Shown here: positions 1 through 8,698 of the stretch, one piece after another
Layout of the letters: every line of letters starts with the position of its first letter
Numbering within the stretch: the first letter of the stretch is position 1
Source: Campylobacter volucris
GTDB taxonomy: Bacteria > Campylobacterota > Campylobacteria > Campylobacterales > Campylobacteraceae
Assembly (NCBI RefSeq): GCF_008245045.1
Contig: NZ_CP043428.1
Location: 1,426,001-1,490,000, forward strand
Direction of reading: 5' to 3'
Length of the DNA: 64,000 bases
Made by a program: the position numbers and the translations under genes
Notes under the pieces: generated by a model
What the model was told of the DNA's origin: nothing
The model's input: only the letters and a program-made list of their open reading frames with translations
The model's database searches: none

Positions 1-161
1 TTTTCTTTTTTTTCTTGCTCTAAAAGTGTGTTTTGATTTTGCATTAAAGTGTAATTTTGATCTAAAATTTCAATTTTATTTTTTTGATGTTGGTATTTAA
101 ATAAAAGCCATATTAAAGATAAAATCAATACACTCAAAAAAGCTATTAAAATATTTTCCAT
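1..161 (-). CDS. Probable RmuC-like protein, N-terminal fragment
   Basis: The gene runs off the left edge, so only about 53 N-terminal residues are visible. They show one hydrophobic membrane segment (residues 4-20) followed by a polar, Q/E/K-rich stretch typical of a coiled coil. RmuC proteins begin with this layout, and the segment YQHQKNK after the anchor resembles RmuC of other proteobacteria. RmuC is a membrane-anchored PD-(D/E)XK nuclease-like protein that limits DNA rearrangement, but that domain would lie outside the window. The start is supported by AGGATC seven bases upstream. The gene follows the NYN gene with a 10-base gap, at the tail of the tig-clpP operon. Any other anchored coiled-coil protein would look the same here. 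Confidence 0.45.
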   Translation of the reverse strand, partial: MENILIAFLSVLILSLIWLLFKYQHQKNKIEILDQNYTLMQNQNTLLEQEKKE

Positions 162-171
162 ATTTGATCCT

Positions 172-849
172 TTAGACTTTTTCTAAAAAATAAATATTTT
201 TTTCATTAGCTTCTTTAAACTGCTTCATTTTTGGCAAGAATTCTTTAACCAAGGCTCTAAAATTTTTAAAACCAAAATTTTGCGGGGTGAAATTAGCGTG
301 TTTTCTGTTCATATTAGTTCTTATTTGGGCATATTCAGCGCGACCTTTTTCTTCTATGAGAACTTCTGTGATATTGATTAAATCTTTAATGTATTCTTTA
401 ATGATCATATTGCTTTTATACTCATCTTGATCAAGATAAAAAAATTCATTAAAAGAATTCACATAGGATTTTACAGCTTGTTTTAAACCCATACCTATAA
501 CTTGTTTTTTATTTTCTTTAAGCTTTTGTATCAAGCTAGTATAATCGCTATCGCTTGATACTATCACAAAAATATCAATATCTTTTTCATAAAACACACT
601 CATAATTTCTGTGATTAAATACATATCACTTGAATTTTTATTGGCTATAAAATTAAATTGTTGCATAGCGATGATAGAATATTGTGCGATTTGATCTTTC
701 CAATTTTGTATATTTTTTTGAGTCCAATCCCCATAAATTCTTTTTATAACAATCTCACCATAATCAGAAGCTATATCAAAAATTGATTTTGCATATTTTG
801 AAGGAATATTTTCTGCATCAATAAAAATAGCCACACTTTTATTTTCCAT
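172..849 (-). CDS. NYN-domain (LabA/DUF88-like) protein with OST-HTH/LOTUS domain
   Basis: This 225-residue protein opens with the NYN (PIN-like) nuclease fold: FIDAENIP at residues 9-16 carries the first acidic residue, and VIVSSDSDYTSLI around 95-107 carries the conserved S-D-S-D cluster. Residues about 150-215 (IKDLINITEVLIEEKGRAEYA, then NFGFKNFRALVKEF) look like an OST-HTH/LOTUS domain, a winged-helix RNA-binding module often fused to NYN domains. A role as an RNA-targeted nuclease follows from the family; the substrate is unknown. The start has AGGAG seven bases upstream. The gene lies nine bases after comM and ten before the RmuC-like gene, so it is probably co-transcribed with genes of DNA uptake and recombination. 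Confidence 0.8.
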   Translation of the reverse strand: MENKSVAIFIDAENIPSKYAKSIFDIASDYGEIVIKRIYGDWTQKNIQNWKDQIAQYSIIAMQQFNFIANKNSSDMYLITEIMSVFYEKDIDIFVIVSSDSDYTSLIQKLKENKKQVIGMGLKQAVKSYVNSFNEFFYLDQDEYKSNMIIKEYIKDLINITEVLIEEKGRAEYAQIRTNMNRKHANFTPQNFGFKNFRALVKEFLPKMKQFKEANEKNIYFLEKV

Positions 850-858
850 ACTTTTCTC

Positions 859-2367
859 CTATATACTTCTCATCCTAAAACTTAAAGCTTTTAGCAAATG
901 GCTTTTTAAAATGTATTTTTCTTGCTCTAAATCTGCAATAGTTCTTGCAACTTTTAAAGTTTTGTCGATACCTCTTTGGGAAAAACCATATGAATTTATA
1001 GCTTTGTTTAAAATTTCTTGAGCATTTTTATCTAAAATGCAATACTTTTTAACTTGTTCTTCGTTTAATTTAGCATTAAATTCATCTTGATTTCTTTGTT
1101 TTTGAAACAAAAATCCTTCAAAAACCTTTTGACTCATTTGTTTAGAACTTAAACTAGAGGTATCTTCATATGAAATTTCATCCATGGCAACATAAAGATC
1201 GATTCTATCGAGTATAGGAGAAGATATTTTATTTTTATATTTTTTAATCTCACTTTCAGAACATCTACAAGCTTGATGTTTTGAAAACAAATTCCCACAA
1301 GGACAAGGATTTTGCGCGCATACAAATAAAAATTTAGTCTCATAGACGACTTTATTATTTACTCTAGAAATTAAAATTTTATAATCTTCCAAAGGCTCTC
1401 TTAAACTTTCTATAATTTGTCTTGAAAAATGTGGAAATTCATCAAAAAACAATACTCCACCATTTGCTAATGCCACTTCTCCTATTTTTGCACTTTTAGT
1501 TCCACCACCAAAAATACTTGCTTTAGTGCTTGTATGATGAGGACTTCTAAAAATTCTACTTGCACTAAAATCATCATCTAAAGAATTTAAGGATTTATAG
1601 GCATTTTGAGATAACACTTCTTTTAAACTTTGAGGTGGCATAATGTATGCAATTCTTTTAGCGCACATACTCTTACCACAACCTGGACTACCTTCAAATA
1701 AAATATTATGCATTCCAAGCGCAGCCACCATACAAGCAAATTTAGCATTTTCTTGGCCTTTGATATCTTTAAAATCATGGATAAAATTTTCATTTTTAAT
1801 GTATTTTTGACCATTAATTTCTAAAGCATTCAAAAATAAAGGATGAGCATTGCAAATTCTATAAGCTTGGTAATTTTTTTCCTTAAAAAAATCTACCGCT
1901 TGGTTTAAATTTTCTAAAGCATAAATTTCTAAATTGGGTATCATAGAAGCTTTTAGTGCGATATTTTTTGGCACCACAACTTTTGCATATTCAAGCTTTG
2001 AACTCAAAAAAAGCAAAAGCGAGAACATACTAGCAGTGCTTTTAATGCTCCCATCTAACCCAAGCTCTCCAAATACAAAAAAATCATCTAAATTTTCTTT
2101 TTGAAATAAAATCAAAATAGCAATAGCCAAATCAAAATGAGATCCATTTTTAGGTATATCTGAAGGACTTAAATTGATAGTGATTTTTTGTGCTGGGAAA
2201 GTAAAATTTTGACTTAATAATGTTGCCTTAACTCTTTCTGTGCTTTCTTTTATGGCACAATTTGGCAAACCTACTATATTAAAACCTGGCAAACCTCTTG
2301 TGAAAGTTGATTCTACATCTATGATATCAAGCTCTGTAGAAAAACTCGCACATTTTAGTTTTTTCAT
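859..2367 (-). CDS. comM: ComM-type Mg-chelatase-like AAA+ ATPase
   Basis: At 502 residues this has the usual length of the YifB/ComM family. Residues 1-165 form the Lon-S5-like ChlI domain (INLSPSDIPKNGSHFDLAIA). The AAA+ core carries Walker A GSPGCGKS near residue 228 and Walker B GGVLFFDEFPHF near 305. Four cysteines near 350-370 (CAQNPCPCGN and CRC) form the family's zinc-ribbon-like insert. In naturally competent bacteria ComM is a hexameric helicase that promotes branch migration of incoming DNA during transformation, which fits the pseudopilin gene ctsG elsewhere in the window. The start overlaps the def stop by four bases, so translation is coupled. Confidence 0.93.
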   Translation of the reverse strand: MKKLKCASFSTELDIIDVESTFTRGLPGFNIVGLPNCAIKESTERVKATLLSQNFTFPAQKITINLSPSDIPKNGSHFDLAIAILILFQKENLDDFFVFGELGLDGSIKSTASMFSLLLFLSSKLEYAKVVVPKNIALKASMIPNLEIYALENLNQAVDFFKEKNYQAYRICNAHPLFLNALEINGQKYIKNENFIHDFKDIKGQENAKFACMVAALGMHNILFEGSPGCGKSMCAKRIAYIMPPQSLKEVLSQNAYKSLNSLDDDFSASRIFRSPHHTSTKASIFGGGTKSAKIGEVALANGGVLFFDEFPHFSRQIIESLREPLEDYKILISRVNNKVVYETKFLFVCAQNPCPCGNLFSKHQACRCSESEIKKYKNKISSPILDRIDLYVAMDEISYEDTSSLSSKQMSQKVFEGFLFQKQRNQDEFNAKLNEEQVKKYCILDKNAQEILNKAINSYGFSQRGIDKTLKVARTIADLEQEKYILKSHLLKALSFRMRSI

Positions 2368-2885
2368 TTGATTTTTTTAGTTTTTTTCTTAAATTCTTTA
2401 TCAAATTTTTTGCGTTTTAAAAAAGAAAGTTTTTCTATAAATAAATGCCCATCAAGATGATCTACTTCATGCTGAATAGCCACTGCTAAAAAATCATGTG
2501 CTATTAAAGTCTGTGCTTTTCCAAAGCGATCTTGGTAATCAAGTTTTATATTTTTATAACGCATTACATCTTCATAATACCCTGGTATGCTTAAACATCC
2601 TTCATTACAAGATATTTTTTCATCATCTAAAGGAGTAATGATAGGATTTATAATTTCTATAAGCGTTTGTTTGTCTTTTTGTTCGCCTTCTTCATCTCCA
2701 ATATCTACTAACAAAGCCCTCAAAGGCACATCAACTTGTATGGCAGCTAAGCCCACGCCTTTATTTGCTATCATTGTTTCATACATATCATCTAATAATA
2801 CATGCAAATTTTCATCAAATTTTTCAACTTTTTGTGATTGTAAAAATAATCTTGGATTTGGATAAGTGATGATTTCTCTTAGCAT
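2364..2885 (-). CDS. def: Peptide deformylase
   Basis: The protein removes the formyl group from the N-terminal methionine of new polypeptides. All three motifs of this metalloenzyme are present in its 173 residues: GVGLAAIQV near residue 43, EGCLSIPG near 95 with the metal-binding Cys, and QHEVDH near 137 with the HExxH zinc or iron site. Length is normal. It follows the GGDEF-like gene by three bases and overlaps comM by four, within the tig-clpP-def operon. Having def beside clpP and tig groups three functions that act on nascent or new proteins. Confidence 0.97.
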   Translation of the reverse strand: MLREIITYPNPRLFLQSQKVEKFDENLHVLLDDMYETMIANKGVGLAAIQVDVPLRALLVDIGDEEGEQKDKQTLIEIINPIITPLDDEKISCNEGCLSIPGYYEDVMRYKNIKLDYQDRFGKAQTLIAHDFLAVAIQHEVDHLDGHLFIEKLSFLKRKKFDKEFKKKTKKIK

Positions 2886-2888
2886 AAT

Positions 2889-3923
2889 TTATCTTTCTAT
2901 CACCACAAAAGATTCTAAATCTTTACCAGTATTTTTTAAAGCATCAATGCATTTATTTACTAAATCTTGGCTTTTGCTATCTTTATTTACCACGCCAATT
3001 ACAAGTTCAGCATTAATTTGAATTTCTTTATCTGCTAAGAAGAAATTTGAATTTTCTAATGATTCTAAAAATTTATTACTTAGCTCTTGTGCTTTTTCTA
3101 AATTAGTATGCGACATTAAAGCTACAAAAATATTATTACCGCAATGAGCTATCAAATCACTTGAAGAAATATTTTTAGCAAGTATCTTACATACGCTTTT
3201 TAAAAATGCAATTTTTTCTTTTTGAGTACATGCTTGTTCTAAGGTTTCATCTTTAACTTTAAAAAACAATAAAGTAGTATGATAGCTGTATTTTAAATTG
3301 CTCTCTATGCTTTTTTCTAAGGTTTCTAAAAAATATCGTTTATTATAAACTCCAAATTTACAATCAAAATCGCTTTGTTCTTCTAGATGCTTATAAATTT
3401 GCCTTACTTCATCAAAATTTTCTTTAATTTCATCAGAATATCGATCTAAAATATTTGAAAATCTTAAAATATCACCTTCTAAAGCATGGACAACATTAGA
3501 AACTGCTAAATTTCCTGTACTTACAGCAAGTTCTGAATTTCTTTTTTTAATCATATCTTTCATGGTTTCAAGGTGTTTGTATATCATTGCTATATACTGA
3601 ACTAAAGCCGAAGTTGAGCTAAAACTTTTTTTAATATCTTGCTCGATATTTGCGCGTTTTACGCCTTCATCATTTTGCTCAAATTCTGTAATTTCGGTAA
3701 TTTTTTTCTTAAATGCCAAAGGACGATCATTTAACATTTTCTGAAAATACACCCCGTAATTTGTAGGAGTTGGAGGTACATTATCTTTAACAAGTTCAGA
3801 CAAAATAGATTTTGCAAATTTTTCAAATTCACCGCCGCTAATTTTTTGGATCTTTGGTGCTTCTTTTGTAGAAGCTGAATCCATATTTAAGTCTAACTCA
3901 GCAAATAAATCATCATCTAGCAT
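2889..3923 (-). CDS. Degenerate GGDEF-domain protein
   Basis: The 344 residues divide into an N-terminal helical region (about 30-185, with a conserved-looking PTPTNYGVYF stretch at 51-60) and a C-terminal GGDEF-type fold from about 186, introduced by DFDCKFGVYNKRYF. The signature GGDEF is replaced by CGNNIF at residues 261-266. The catalytic Asp and Glu are gone, so diguanylate cyclase activity is not expected. Such domains can bind c-di-GMP or GTP, or act as protein docking modules; which applies here cannot be read from sequence. No membrane segment or signal peptide is visible. It sits nine bases behind clpP and three before def. Confidence 0.75.
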   Translation of the reverse strand: MLDDDLFAELDLNMDSASTKEAPKIQKISGGEFEKFAKSILSELVKDNVPPTPTNYGVYFQKMLNDRPLAFKKKITEITEFEQNDEGVKRANIEQDIKKSFSSTSALVQYIAMIYKHLETMKDMIKKRNSELAVSTGNLAVSNVVHALEGDILRFSNILDRYSDEIKENFDEVRQIYKHLEEQSDFDCKFGVYNKRYFLETLEKSIESNLKYSYHTTLLFFKVKDETLEQACTQKEKIAFLKSVCKILAKNISSSDLIAHCGNNIFVALMSHTNLEKAQELSNKFLESLENSNFFLADKEIQINAELVIGVVNKDSKSQDLVNKCIDALKNTGKDLESFVVIER

Positions 3924-3932
3924 TGCTATTTC

Positions 3933-4523
3933 CTATTTAAAACTTTTCTCTAAAACCTTATCGATTAAACCATATTCTTTTGCTTCAGCTGCACTCATAA
4001 AAAAGTCTCTATCTGTATCTTTTTCGATTTTAGAAAGTTTTTGCTTAGTGTTTTTAGCCAAAATATCATTTAAAATTGATTTTAATCTCAAAATTTCTTT
4101 AGCTTGAATTTCTATATCCGTTGCTTGACCCCTTGCTCCACCTAATGGTTGGTGTATCATTATTCTAGAATTTGGTAAAGCAAAACGCTTTCCTGGTGTT
4201 CCACAACTTAACAAAAAAGCTCCCATAGAAGCAGCTTGACCTATACAAATAGTGCATACATCAGGCTTTATATAGTTCATAGTATCATATATACTAAATC
4301 CACTTGTTACAACCCCACCTGGTGAATTGATATAAAGATAGATATCTTTTTGTGGATCTTCTGCTTCTAAAAATAAAAATTGCGCAACAATAGAAGCAGC
4401 AAGATCATCATGTATCTCGCCACTTAGCATAATAATTCTATCTTTTAATAATCTTGAGTATATATCATAGCTTCTTTCGCCTCTGCTTGTTTTTTCAACT
4501 ACATAAGGGATATAAGAACTCAT
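3933..4523 (-). CDS. clpP: ATP-dependent Clp protease proteolytic subunit
   Basis: This is the serine peptidase subunit that forms the two-ring ClpP chamber and degrades proteins fed by ClpA or ClpX. The catalytic triad is visible: Ser in [11 protein letters not shown] near residue 98, His in [10 protein letters not shown] near 123, and Asp in [18 protein letters not shown] near 172. The 196-residue length is standard. The start codon overlaps the tig stop by one base (TAATG), so the two are translationally coupled. The pairing of tig and clpP is common in bacteria, but no clpX gene follows here; a GGDEF-like gene does. Confidence 0.98.
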   Translation of the reverse strand: MSSYIPYVVEKTSRGERSYDIYSRLLKDRIIMLSGEIHDDLAASIVAQFLFLEAEDPQKDIYLYINSPGGVVTSGFSIYDTMNYIKPDVCTICIGQAASMGAFLLSCGTPGKRFALPNSRIMIHQPLGGARGQATDIEIQAKEILRLKSILNDILAKNTKQKLSKIEKDTDRDFFMSAAEAKEYGLIDKVLEKSFK

Positions 4524-5842
4524 TATTTTTCACTTTCTTTGTCAGTTTTTTTCTTATCATTTTTTTTAAAAATATCAGCAAAAAGCTTTTCTTCTATCAA
4601 AGCCATTTTAATCGCAGGTAAAGCACCTTGTTTTTTATAATTATCCAAATGTTCTTGAGGATTAAAACCATATCTATAAGCTTCAAAATACACTGCCTGT
4701 ATAAGCTCTTGATCACTTACTTGGATATTTCTAATTTTTGCCAATTCATCAATGATAAAAGTGAGTTTTACACTTTTTTGAGCATCTTCTTTAAAACTTT
4801 CTCTTTTTTCTTTATATTTTGTTTCATCTTTAAATTCTTTTAATTCTTCCTCACTAAGATTTCTTAAAGAATTTCTAAATTGCATATCTGTTTCTTGCTC
4901 TACTATGTTTTGTGGTAAAGTAAAATCATATTTATTTACTAAAGCTTCTGCAAATTGATTTTTTAATTCATCATTGATTAATTTAAAAAGTTTTTCATTT
5001 TTTATTTGCTCTTTAATTTTAGCATCAAGTTTTTCAGTGCTTAAGTCTTTTTCACCTGGAAGTAAGCTTTTTAAAATTTCTTCATTGATTTCTGGTATTT
5101 TAAGTTCTTGAATTTCATGAATTTTTACTTTAAATACCGCATCTTTTCCTGCTAAATGAGCTGCGCCGTATTCTTTTGGAAAAGTAACATTAATATCTTT
5201 TTCCTCACCCTTTTTAAGACCTATCATACCATCTTCAAAACCTGGTATAAATTGTTTTGATCCAATCTCTAGCACATAATTTTGAGCTTTGCCTCCATCA
5301 AAAGCCTTGCCATCAACAAAACCTTCAAAGTCAAATTTAACAAAATCTCCTTCTTTTATAGCTCTATCTTCTTTTATAGCTTCAGGAGTTGCAAATCTTT
5401 TTAAAAGCTCTTCTTTTTTAGCATCAATTTCTTTTTGAGTTACTTTTGGAGTATTATAAGTTGGGATTAATTCTTCATAACCTTCAATTTTTACTTCTGG
5501 TTTAAAAGATAAAACCATAGTAGCATCAATACCACCATCTTTTCTCTCAAATTTTTCAAAATATGGCTCACCTACTAAATCTTTTGCGTCTTTTTTGATT
5601 TCTTTTAAAGCACTATCTACAGCATTTCTTAAAAGATCTTGCTCTGCATCTTTTGTAAGTTCTTTTTCGTATCTTTTAAGCACCGCAGCTACAGGAACTT
5701 TTCCTGCTCTAAAACCATCCATTTTAACGCTTTTAGATGCTTTTTTAGCTAATTTCTCAATCTCAGCTTTAATAGCTTCTTGAGTAATTTTTATAGTAGC
5801 ATTTGCATTTGCAAAATCAAGTAATTTTGCTGTAACTTCCAT
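4523..5842 (-). CDS. tig: Trigger factor (ribosome-associated chaperone and prolyl isomerase)
   Basis: Trigger factor docks at the ribosomal exit tunnel and shields emerging chains. The N-terminal domain has the ribosome-binding signature [16 protein letters not shown] (about residues 42-57). A FKBP-type isomerase domain follows (about 150-240, [20 protein letters not shown]), then the helical C-terminal chaperone domain. The open frame extends upstream, but the ATG at 5842 is the likely start: it gives [15 protein letters not shown], the family beginning, and has AGAGGA about nine bases ahead. This gives 439 residues. It heads the leftward operon and is divergent from folE. Confidence 0.96.
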   Translation of the reverse strand: MEVTAKLLDFANANATIKITQEAIKAEIEKLAKKASKSVKMDGFRAGKVPVAAVLKRYEKELTKDAEQDLLRNAVDSALKEIKKDAKDLVGEPYFEKFERKDGGIDATMVLSFKPEVKIEGYEELIPTYNTPKVTQKEIDAKKEELLKRFATPEAIKEDRAIKEGDFVKFDFEGFVDGKAFDGGKAQNYVLEIGSKQFIPGFEDGMIGLKKGEEKDINVTFPKEYGAAHLAGKDAVFKVKIHEIQELKIPEINEEILKSLLPGEKDLSTEKLDAKIKEQIKNEKLFKLINDELKNQFAEALVNKYDFTLPQNIVEQETDMQFRNSLRNLSEEELKEFKDETKYKEKRESFKEDAQKSVKLTFIIDELAKIRNIQVSDQELIQAVYFEAYRYGFNPQEHLDNYKKQGALPAIKMALIEEKLFADIFKKNDKKKTDKESEK

Positions 5843-5924
5843 AATATTTTTCCTCTTCATAAAATAAATTTTTGACAATATACCAAAATTTTCCTTATCA
5901 CTATCATATAAAAATAAAAATATG

Positions 5925-5931
5925 TTAAAAT
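5925..5931 (+). promoter_or_regulatory. Candidate sigma-70 -10 element for folE-fliI
   Basis: The sequence TATGTTAAAAT contains an extended -10 (TG-N-TAAAAT type) about 22 bases before the folE start. Campylobacter sigma-70 promoters often have a good extended -10 and no clear -35 box, which fits. It lies in the 110-base region between divergent tig and folE. Confidence 0.45.
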
Positions 5932-5952
5932 TTTCATTTTTATGGAGAAAAA

Positions 5953-6525
5953 ATGCAAGAAAAATTTGAAAATTCAGTAAAAAATATGTTAGAAATTATA
6001 GGTGAAAATCCTCAAAGAGAAGGCCTTTTAAAAACTCCTACTAGAGTATTTAAAGCTTTTGAATTTTTAACAAGTGGTTATAAACAAGATCCTAAAAAAA
6101 TTTTAAATGATGCTTTGTTTGAAAGCTCAAATAATGAAATGGTTTTAGTAAGAGATATAGAATTTTATAGTCTTTGTGAGCATCATTTGCTGCCTTTTTT
6201 TGGAAGAGTGCATGTAGCTTATATACCTGATAAAAAAGTAGTTGGTCTTTCTAAAATTCCCCGTCTTGTAGAAGTGTTTGCAAGACGCTTGCAAATTCAA
6301 GAACAGCTCACTGAACAAATCGCAGAATCTTTAATGGAGCATGTCGGTGCAAAAGGAGTAGGAGTAGTCATAGAAGCAAGGCATATGTGTGTTGAAATGC
6401 GCGGAGTTCAAAAGGCAAATTCTACTACTAGCACTTCAGCTTTAAGAGGAAGTTTTTTAAAAAGCGAAAAAACTAGACGAGAGTTTTTTTCTTTGATAAA
6501 TTCATCTAAGCAGGTAAGATTTTAA
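5953..6525 (+). CDS. folE: GTP cyclohydrolase I
   Basis: The enzyme converts GTP to 7,8-dihydroneopterin triphosphate, the first step of folate synthesis and a source for queuosine precursors. The zinc-site and active-site motif [13 protein letters not shown] (residues 73-85) and the second cysteine in HMCVEMRGV are both present, as is [20 protein letters not shown]. At 190 residues it is a normal type IA enzyme. An ATG with GGAG upstream begins it. The stop codon at 6525 directly abuts the fliI start, so fliI is probably co-transcribed and coupled. Confidence 0.97.
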   Translation: MQEKFENSVKNMLEIIGENPQREGLLKTPTRVFKAFEFLTSGYKQDPKKILNDALFESSNNEMVLVRDIEFYSLCEHHLLPFFGRVHVAYIPDKKVVGLSKIPRLVEVFARRLQIQEQLTEQIAESLMEHVGAKGVGVVIEARHMCVEMRGVQKANSTTSTSALRGSFLKSEKTRREFFSLINSSKQVRF

Positions 6526-7833
6526 ATGGGTTTAGAAAAACTTAGAAGCAAAATTTCTTCACAAAATCTTTCTAGTGTTTTTGGACAAATTACTAAAATT
6601 TCAAGCACTAGTATAGAAATTAATGGTTTAAAAACTAGCATAGGCGATATCATAAAAATAGTATCTAGCGAAGATGAAAGCAAAGAAGCTATGGCTATGG
6701 TTGTAGAAGTAGATGAAAATTTAAGCTATTTAAGTCCATTTGGCTTTGTTGAAGGATTTAAAATAGGAGATCGTGCATTTATAAATGATGCAGGGATGCA
6801 AATAGGTGTAAGCGATGCGTTATTAGGACGCGTAGTAGATCCTTTTATGCACCCAAAAGATGGTAAAGGACCTATAGAAGCAAGTAAATTTATGCCTATT
6901 ATGCGAGCTCCAATAGATGCTATGAAAAGAGGTTTGATAGAAGAGGTTTTTCCAGTTGGAGTTAAGACTATAGATGCGCTTTTAACTTGTGGAGTGGGAC
7001 AAAAGCTTGGAATTTTTGCAGGTAGTGGGGTTGGAAAATCAACCTTAATGGGTATGATAGTAAAAAATTCCAAAGCTCCTATAAAAGTTATAGCTTTAAT
7101 AGGCGAACGCGGCAGAGAAATCCCTGAATTTATACAAAAAAATTTAGGTGGGAAGCTTGATGATACTGTTATCATAGTAGCTACAAGTGATGATAGTGCA
7201 TTGATGAGAAAATATGGTGCATTTTGTGCTATGAGTGTGGCTGAATATTTTAAAGAGCAAGGTAAGGATGTGCTTTTTATAATGGATAGCGTAACGCGTT
7301 TTGCTATGGCTCAAAGAGAAATAGGACTTGCTTTAGGTGAACCTCCAACTACAAAAGGATACCCACCTAGCGTTTTAAGTCTTTTACCTCAACTAATGGA
7401 GCGAGCCGGTAAAGAAGAAGGTAAAGGAACTATAACAGCTTTTTTTACAGTGCTTGTAGATGGTGATGATATGAGCGATCCAATAGCTGATCAAAGCAGA
7501 TCTATACTTGATGGGCACATAGTTTTAAGCAGAGAACTTACTGATTTTGGAATTTATCCTCCTATAAATATACAAAATTCAGCCTCAAGAGTTATGGGGG
7601 ATATAATCACTCCTGAACATAAAATGAGTGCTAGAAGATTTAAACGCTTGAATTCTTTGTTAAAAGAAAATGAAGTTTTATTAAGAATTGGAGCTTATCA
7701 AAAAGGTAGCGATAAAGAACTTGATCAAGCCATAGCTAAAAAAGATTTTATGCAACAATTTCTTAGTCAAAATCCTGAAGAAAGTTTTGAATTTGAAGAT
7801 ACCATTAATATGCTAAAAATGATTGATTCTTGA
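6526..7833 (+). CDS. fliI: Flagellar export ATPase FliI
   Basis: FliI is the ATPase of the flagellar type III export apparatus and works with FliH and FliJ at the cytoplasmic face of the basal body. The Walker A motif GIFAGSGVGKST lies near residue 160, the T3SS-type ATPase signature GYPPSVLSLLPQLMERAG near 278-295, and DVLFIMDSVTRFA near 243. The C-terminus is normal and the length of 435 residues is typical. The start abuts the folE stop, and no separate flagellar promoter is evident, so it is probably expressed from the folE promoter. A sigma-54 promoter for the next gene begins right after its stop. Confidence 0.97.
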   Translation: MGLEKLRSKISSQNLSSVFGQITKISSTSIEINGLKTSIGDIIKIVSSEDESKEAMAMVVEVDENLSYLSPFGFVEGFKIGDRAFINDAGMQIGVSDALLGRVVDPFMHPKDGKGPIEASKFMPIMRAPIDAMKRGLIEEVFPVGVKTIDALLTCGVGQKLGIFAGSGVGKSTLMGMIVKNSKAPIKVIALIGERGREIPEFIQKNLGGKLDDTVIIVATSDDSALMRKYGAFCAMSVAEYFKEQGKDVLFIMDSVTRFAMAQREIGLALGEPPTTKGYPPSVLSLLPQLMERAGKEEGKGTITAFFTVLVDGDDMSDPIADQSRSILDGHIVLSRELTDFGIYPPINIQNSASRVMGDIITPEHKMSARRFKRLNSLLKENEVLLRIGAYQKGSDKELDQAIAKKDFMQQFLSQNPEESFEFEDTINMLKMIDS

Positions 7834-7837
7834 TTAT

Positions 7838-7855
7838 TTGGAATGATTCTTGCTT
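7838..7855 (+). promoter_or_regulatory. Sigma-54 (RpoN) promoter for the 7898 gene
   Basis: The sequence TTTGGAATGATTCTTGCTTA has GG at 7840-7841 and GC at 7852-7853, exactly ten bases apart, and TTGCTT matches the -12 consensus. It sits five bases after the fliI stop and about 45 bases before the next start. Campylobacter sigma-54 with the FlgSR system drives middle flagellar genes. Confidence 0.8.
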
Positions 7856-7897
7856 AATATTTCAGATATTAAAAAGTCATGAATAAAAGGATGAATC

Positions 7898-8386
7898 ATG
7901 TCAAATACAGCTATATTAGATTTTCAAACCAATTTAGCTTTAAATTATATAGATATTTGTCAAAACATATTTGAAAGAGAAATTTATACTCAAATGTTTC
8001 TTGAATGCATTAGTTTTGAACTTACTGAATCTAAAGCTAAATTAAAATATATGAAAATCATCACATCAAATGATGATTTTATAGTAGAATTTAAAATTAA
8101 CAACCAAAAAAGATCATTTATTCTTAACGATAAAAGAATGATCAATGAAGAATTCAGAGCCCATAGACTAACCCAAGAAGAATATCAAAAAGAAATTGCA
8201 AGATTTTATCAAATAGAAAGATATCTCAAATCTCAAAATAATCTTGAAAATTTTTCTCAAGAACTTTTTGCTCATATGAAAAATTTATTTAAAAATATGG
8301 ATGAATTTAAAAATTACATCGATATTTTAGAAGAAAAAGAAGCAACTCACAACAATTATCTTTCAAAAATTTACAATATCGCTTAA
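7898..8386 (+). CDS. Uncharacterised protein under a sigma-54 flagellar-type promoter
   Basis: I do not recognise this 162-residue protein. It is rich in Glu, Lys, Asn and Phe, appears mainly helical and has no signal peptide or membrane segment. A stretch TSNDDFIVEFKINNQKRSF around residues 56-74 looks like beta structure, and residues 95-150 look helical (EEYQKEIARFYQIERYLK). The start has AAAGGATG spacing close to ATG. A clear sigma-54 promoter lies upstream, and the gene follows fliI, so expression with the flagellar hook and basal-body class is likely. A chaperone, regulator or secreted substrate of the flagellar export system are all possible; none can be chosen from sequence. Confidence 0.7.
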   Translation: MSNTAILDFQTNLALNYIDICQNIFEREIYTQMFLECISFELTESKAKLKYMKIITSNDDFIVEFKINNQKRSFILNDKRMINEEFRAHRLTQEEYQKEIARFYQIERYLKSQNNLENFSQELFAHMKNLFKNMDEFKNYIDILEEKEATHNNYLSKIYNIA

Positions 8387-8409
8387 TATTAACAAAACTT
8401 TGCCGATAA
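8383..8409 (+). promoter_or_regulatory. Sigma-28 (FliA) promoter for the 59-residue motility gene
   Basis: TTAA at 8383-8386 is followed after 15 bases by GCCGATAA at 8402-8409, a close match to the FliA pattern (TAAA-N15-GCCGATAA). It overlaps the stop of the preceding gene and lies about 31 bases before the next ATG. Confidence 0.75.
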
Positions 8410-8440
8410 TACTTATGAATCCAAACAAAAGGAGTAAGTT

Positions 8441-8620
8441 ATGGGCGAAGTTACTAACAATCAGGCAAGCTTAATGCTTAACATTGCAACTACTGTGATG
8501 AAAAAAACTATAGAAGCAAACGAAAATGCTGTAATGCAAGTACTCGAAGGCGTAAATGCAAACACTGCTCCAACTACTACTCCTACTAATAGTTCAGGAT
8601 CGCTTGACATTTACGCTTAA
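8441..8620 (+). CDS. Small YjfB-like putative motility protein
   Basis: This 59-residue frame starts with ATG after a good AAAGGAG and ends at TAA 8620. It begins MGEVTNNQASLMLNIATT, has a helical centre, a Thr/Pro/Asn linker (TAPTTTPTNSS), and ends GSLDIYA. The length, helix-linker layout and terminal G-x-(L/I)-D-I motif match the YjfB family of small putative motility proteins, though the match is by eye. The FliA promoter directly upstream independently supports a late flagellar role. The sequence has no signal peptide or membrane segment. Exact function in the family is not known. Confidence 0.7.
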   Translation: MGEVTNNQASLMLNIATTVMKKTIEANENAVMQVLEGVNANTAPTTTPTNSSGSLDIYA

Positions 8621-8644
8621 TCTTTTCTCTTCAATTTAAAAATA

Positions 8645-8662
8645 TTGGCATAGCTTTTGCTT
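8645..8662 (+). promoter_or_regulatory. Sigma-54 (RpoN) promoter for the 8699 gene
   Basis: TTGGCATAGCTTTTGCTT carries GG at 8647-8648 and GC at 8659-8660 with ten bases between, close to the consensus TGGCAC-N5-TTGCW. It lies 37 bases before the ATG of the 384-residue gene. Confidence 0.85.
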
Positions 8663-8698
8663 AATTTAAGTTAAGCAATATTTTTAAAGAGAAGAGTT

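Noticed and set aside
6726-7175. 149-codon minus-strand frame
   Set aside because: It is fully inside fliI, with no promoter or ribosome site and a composition explained by the antisense of the ATPase core.
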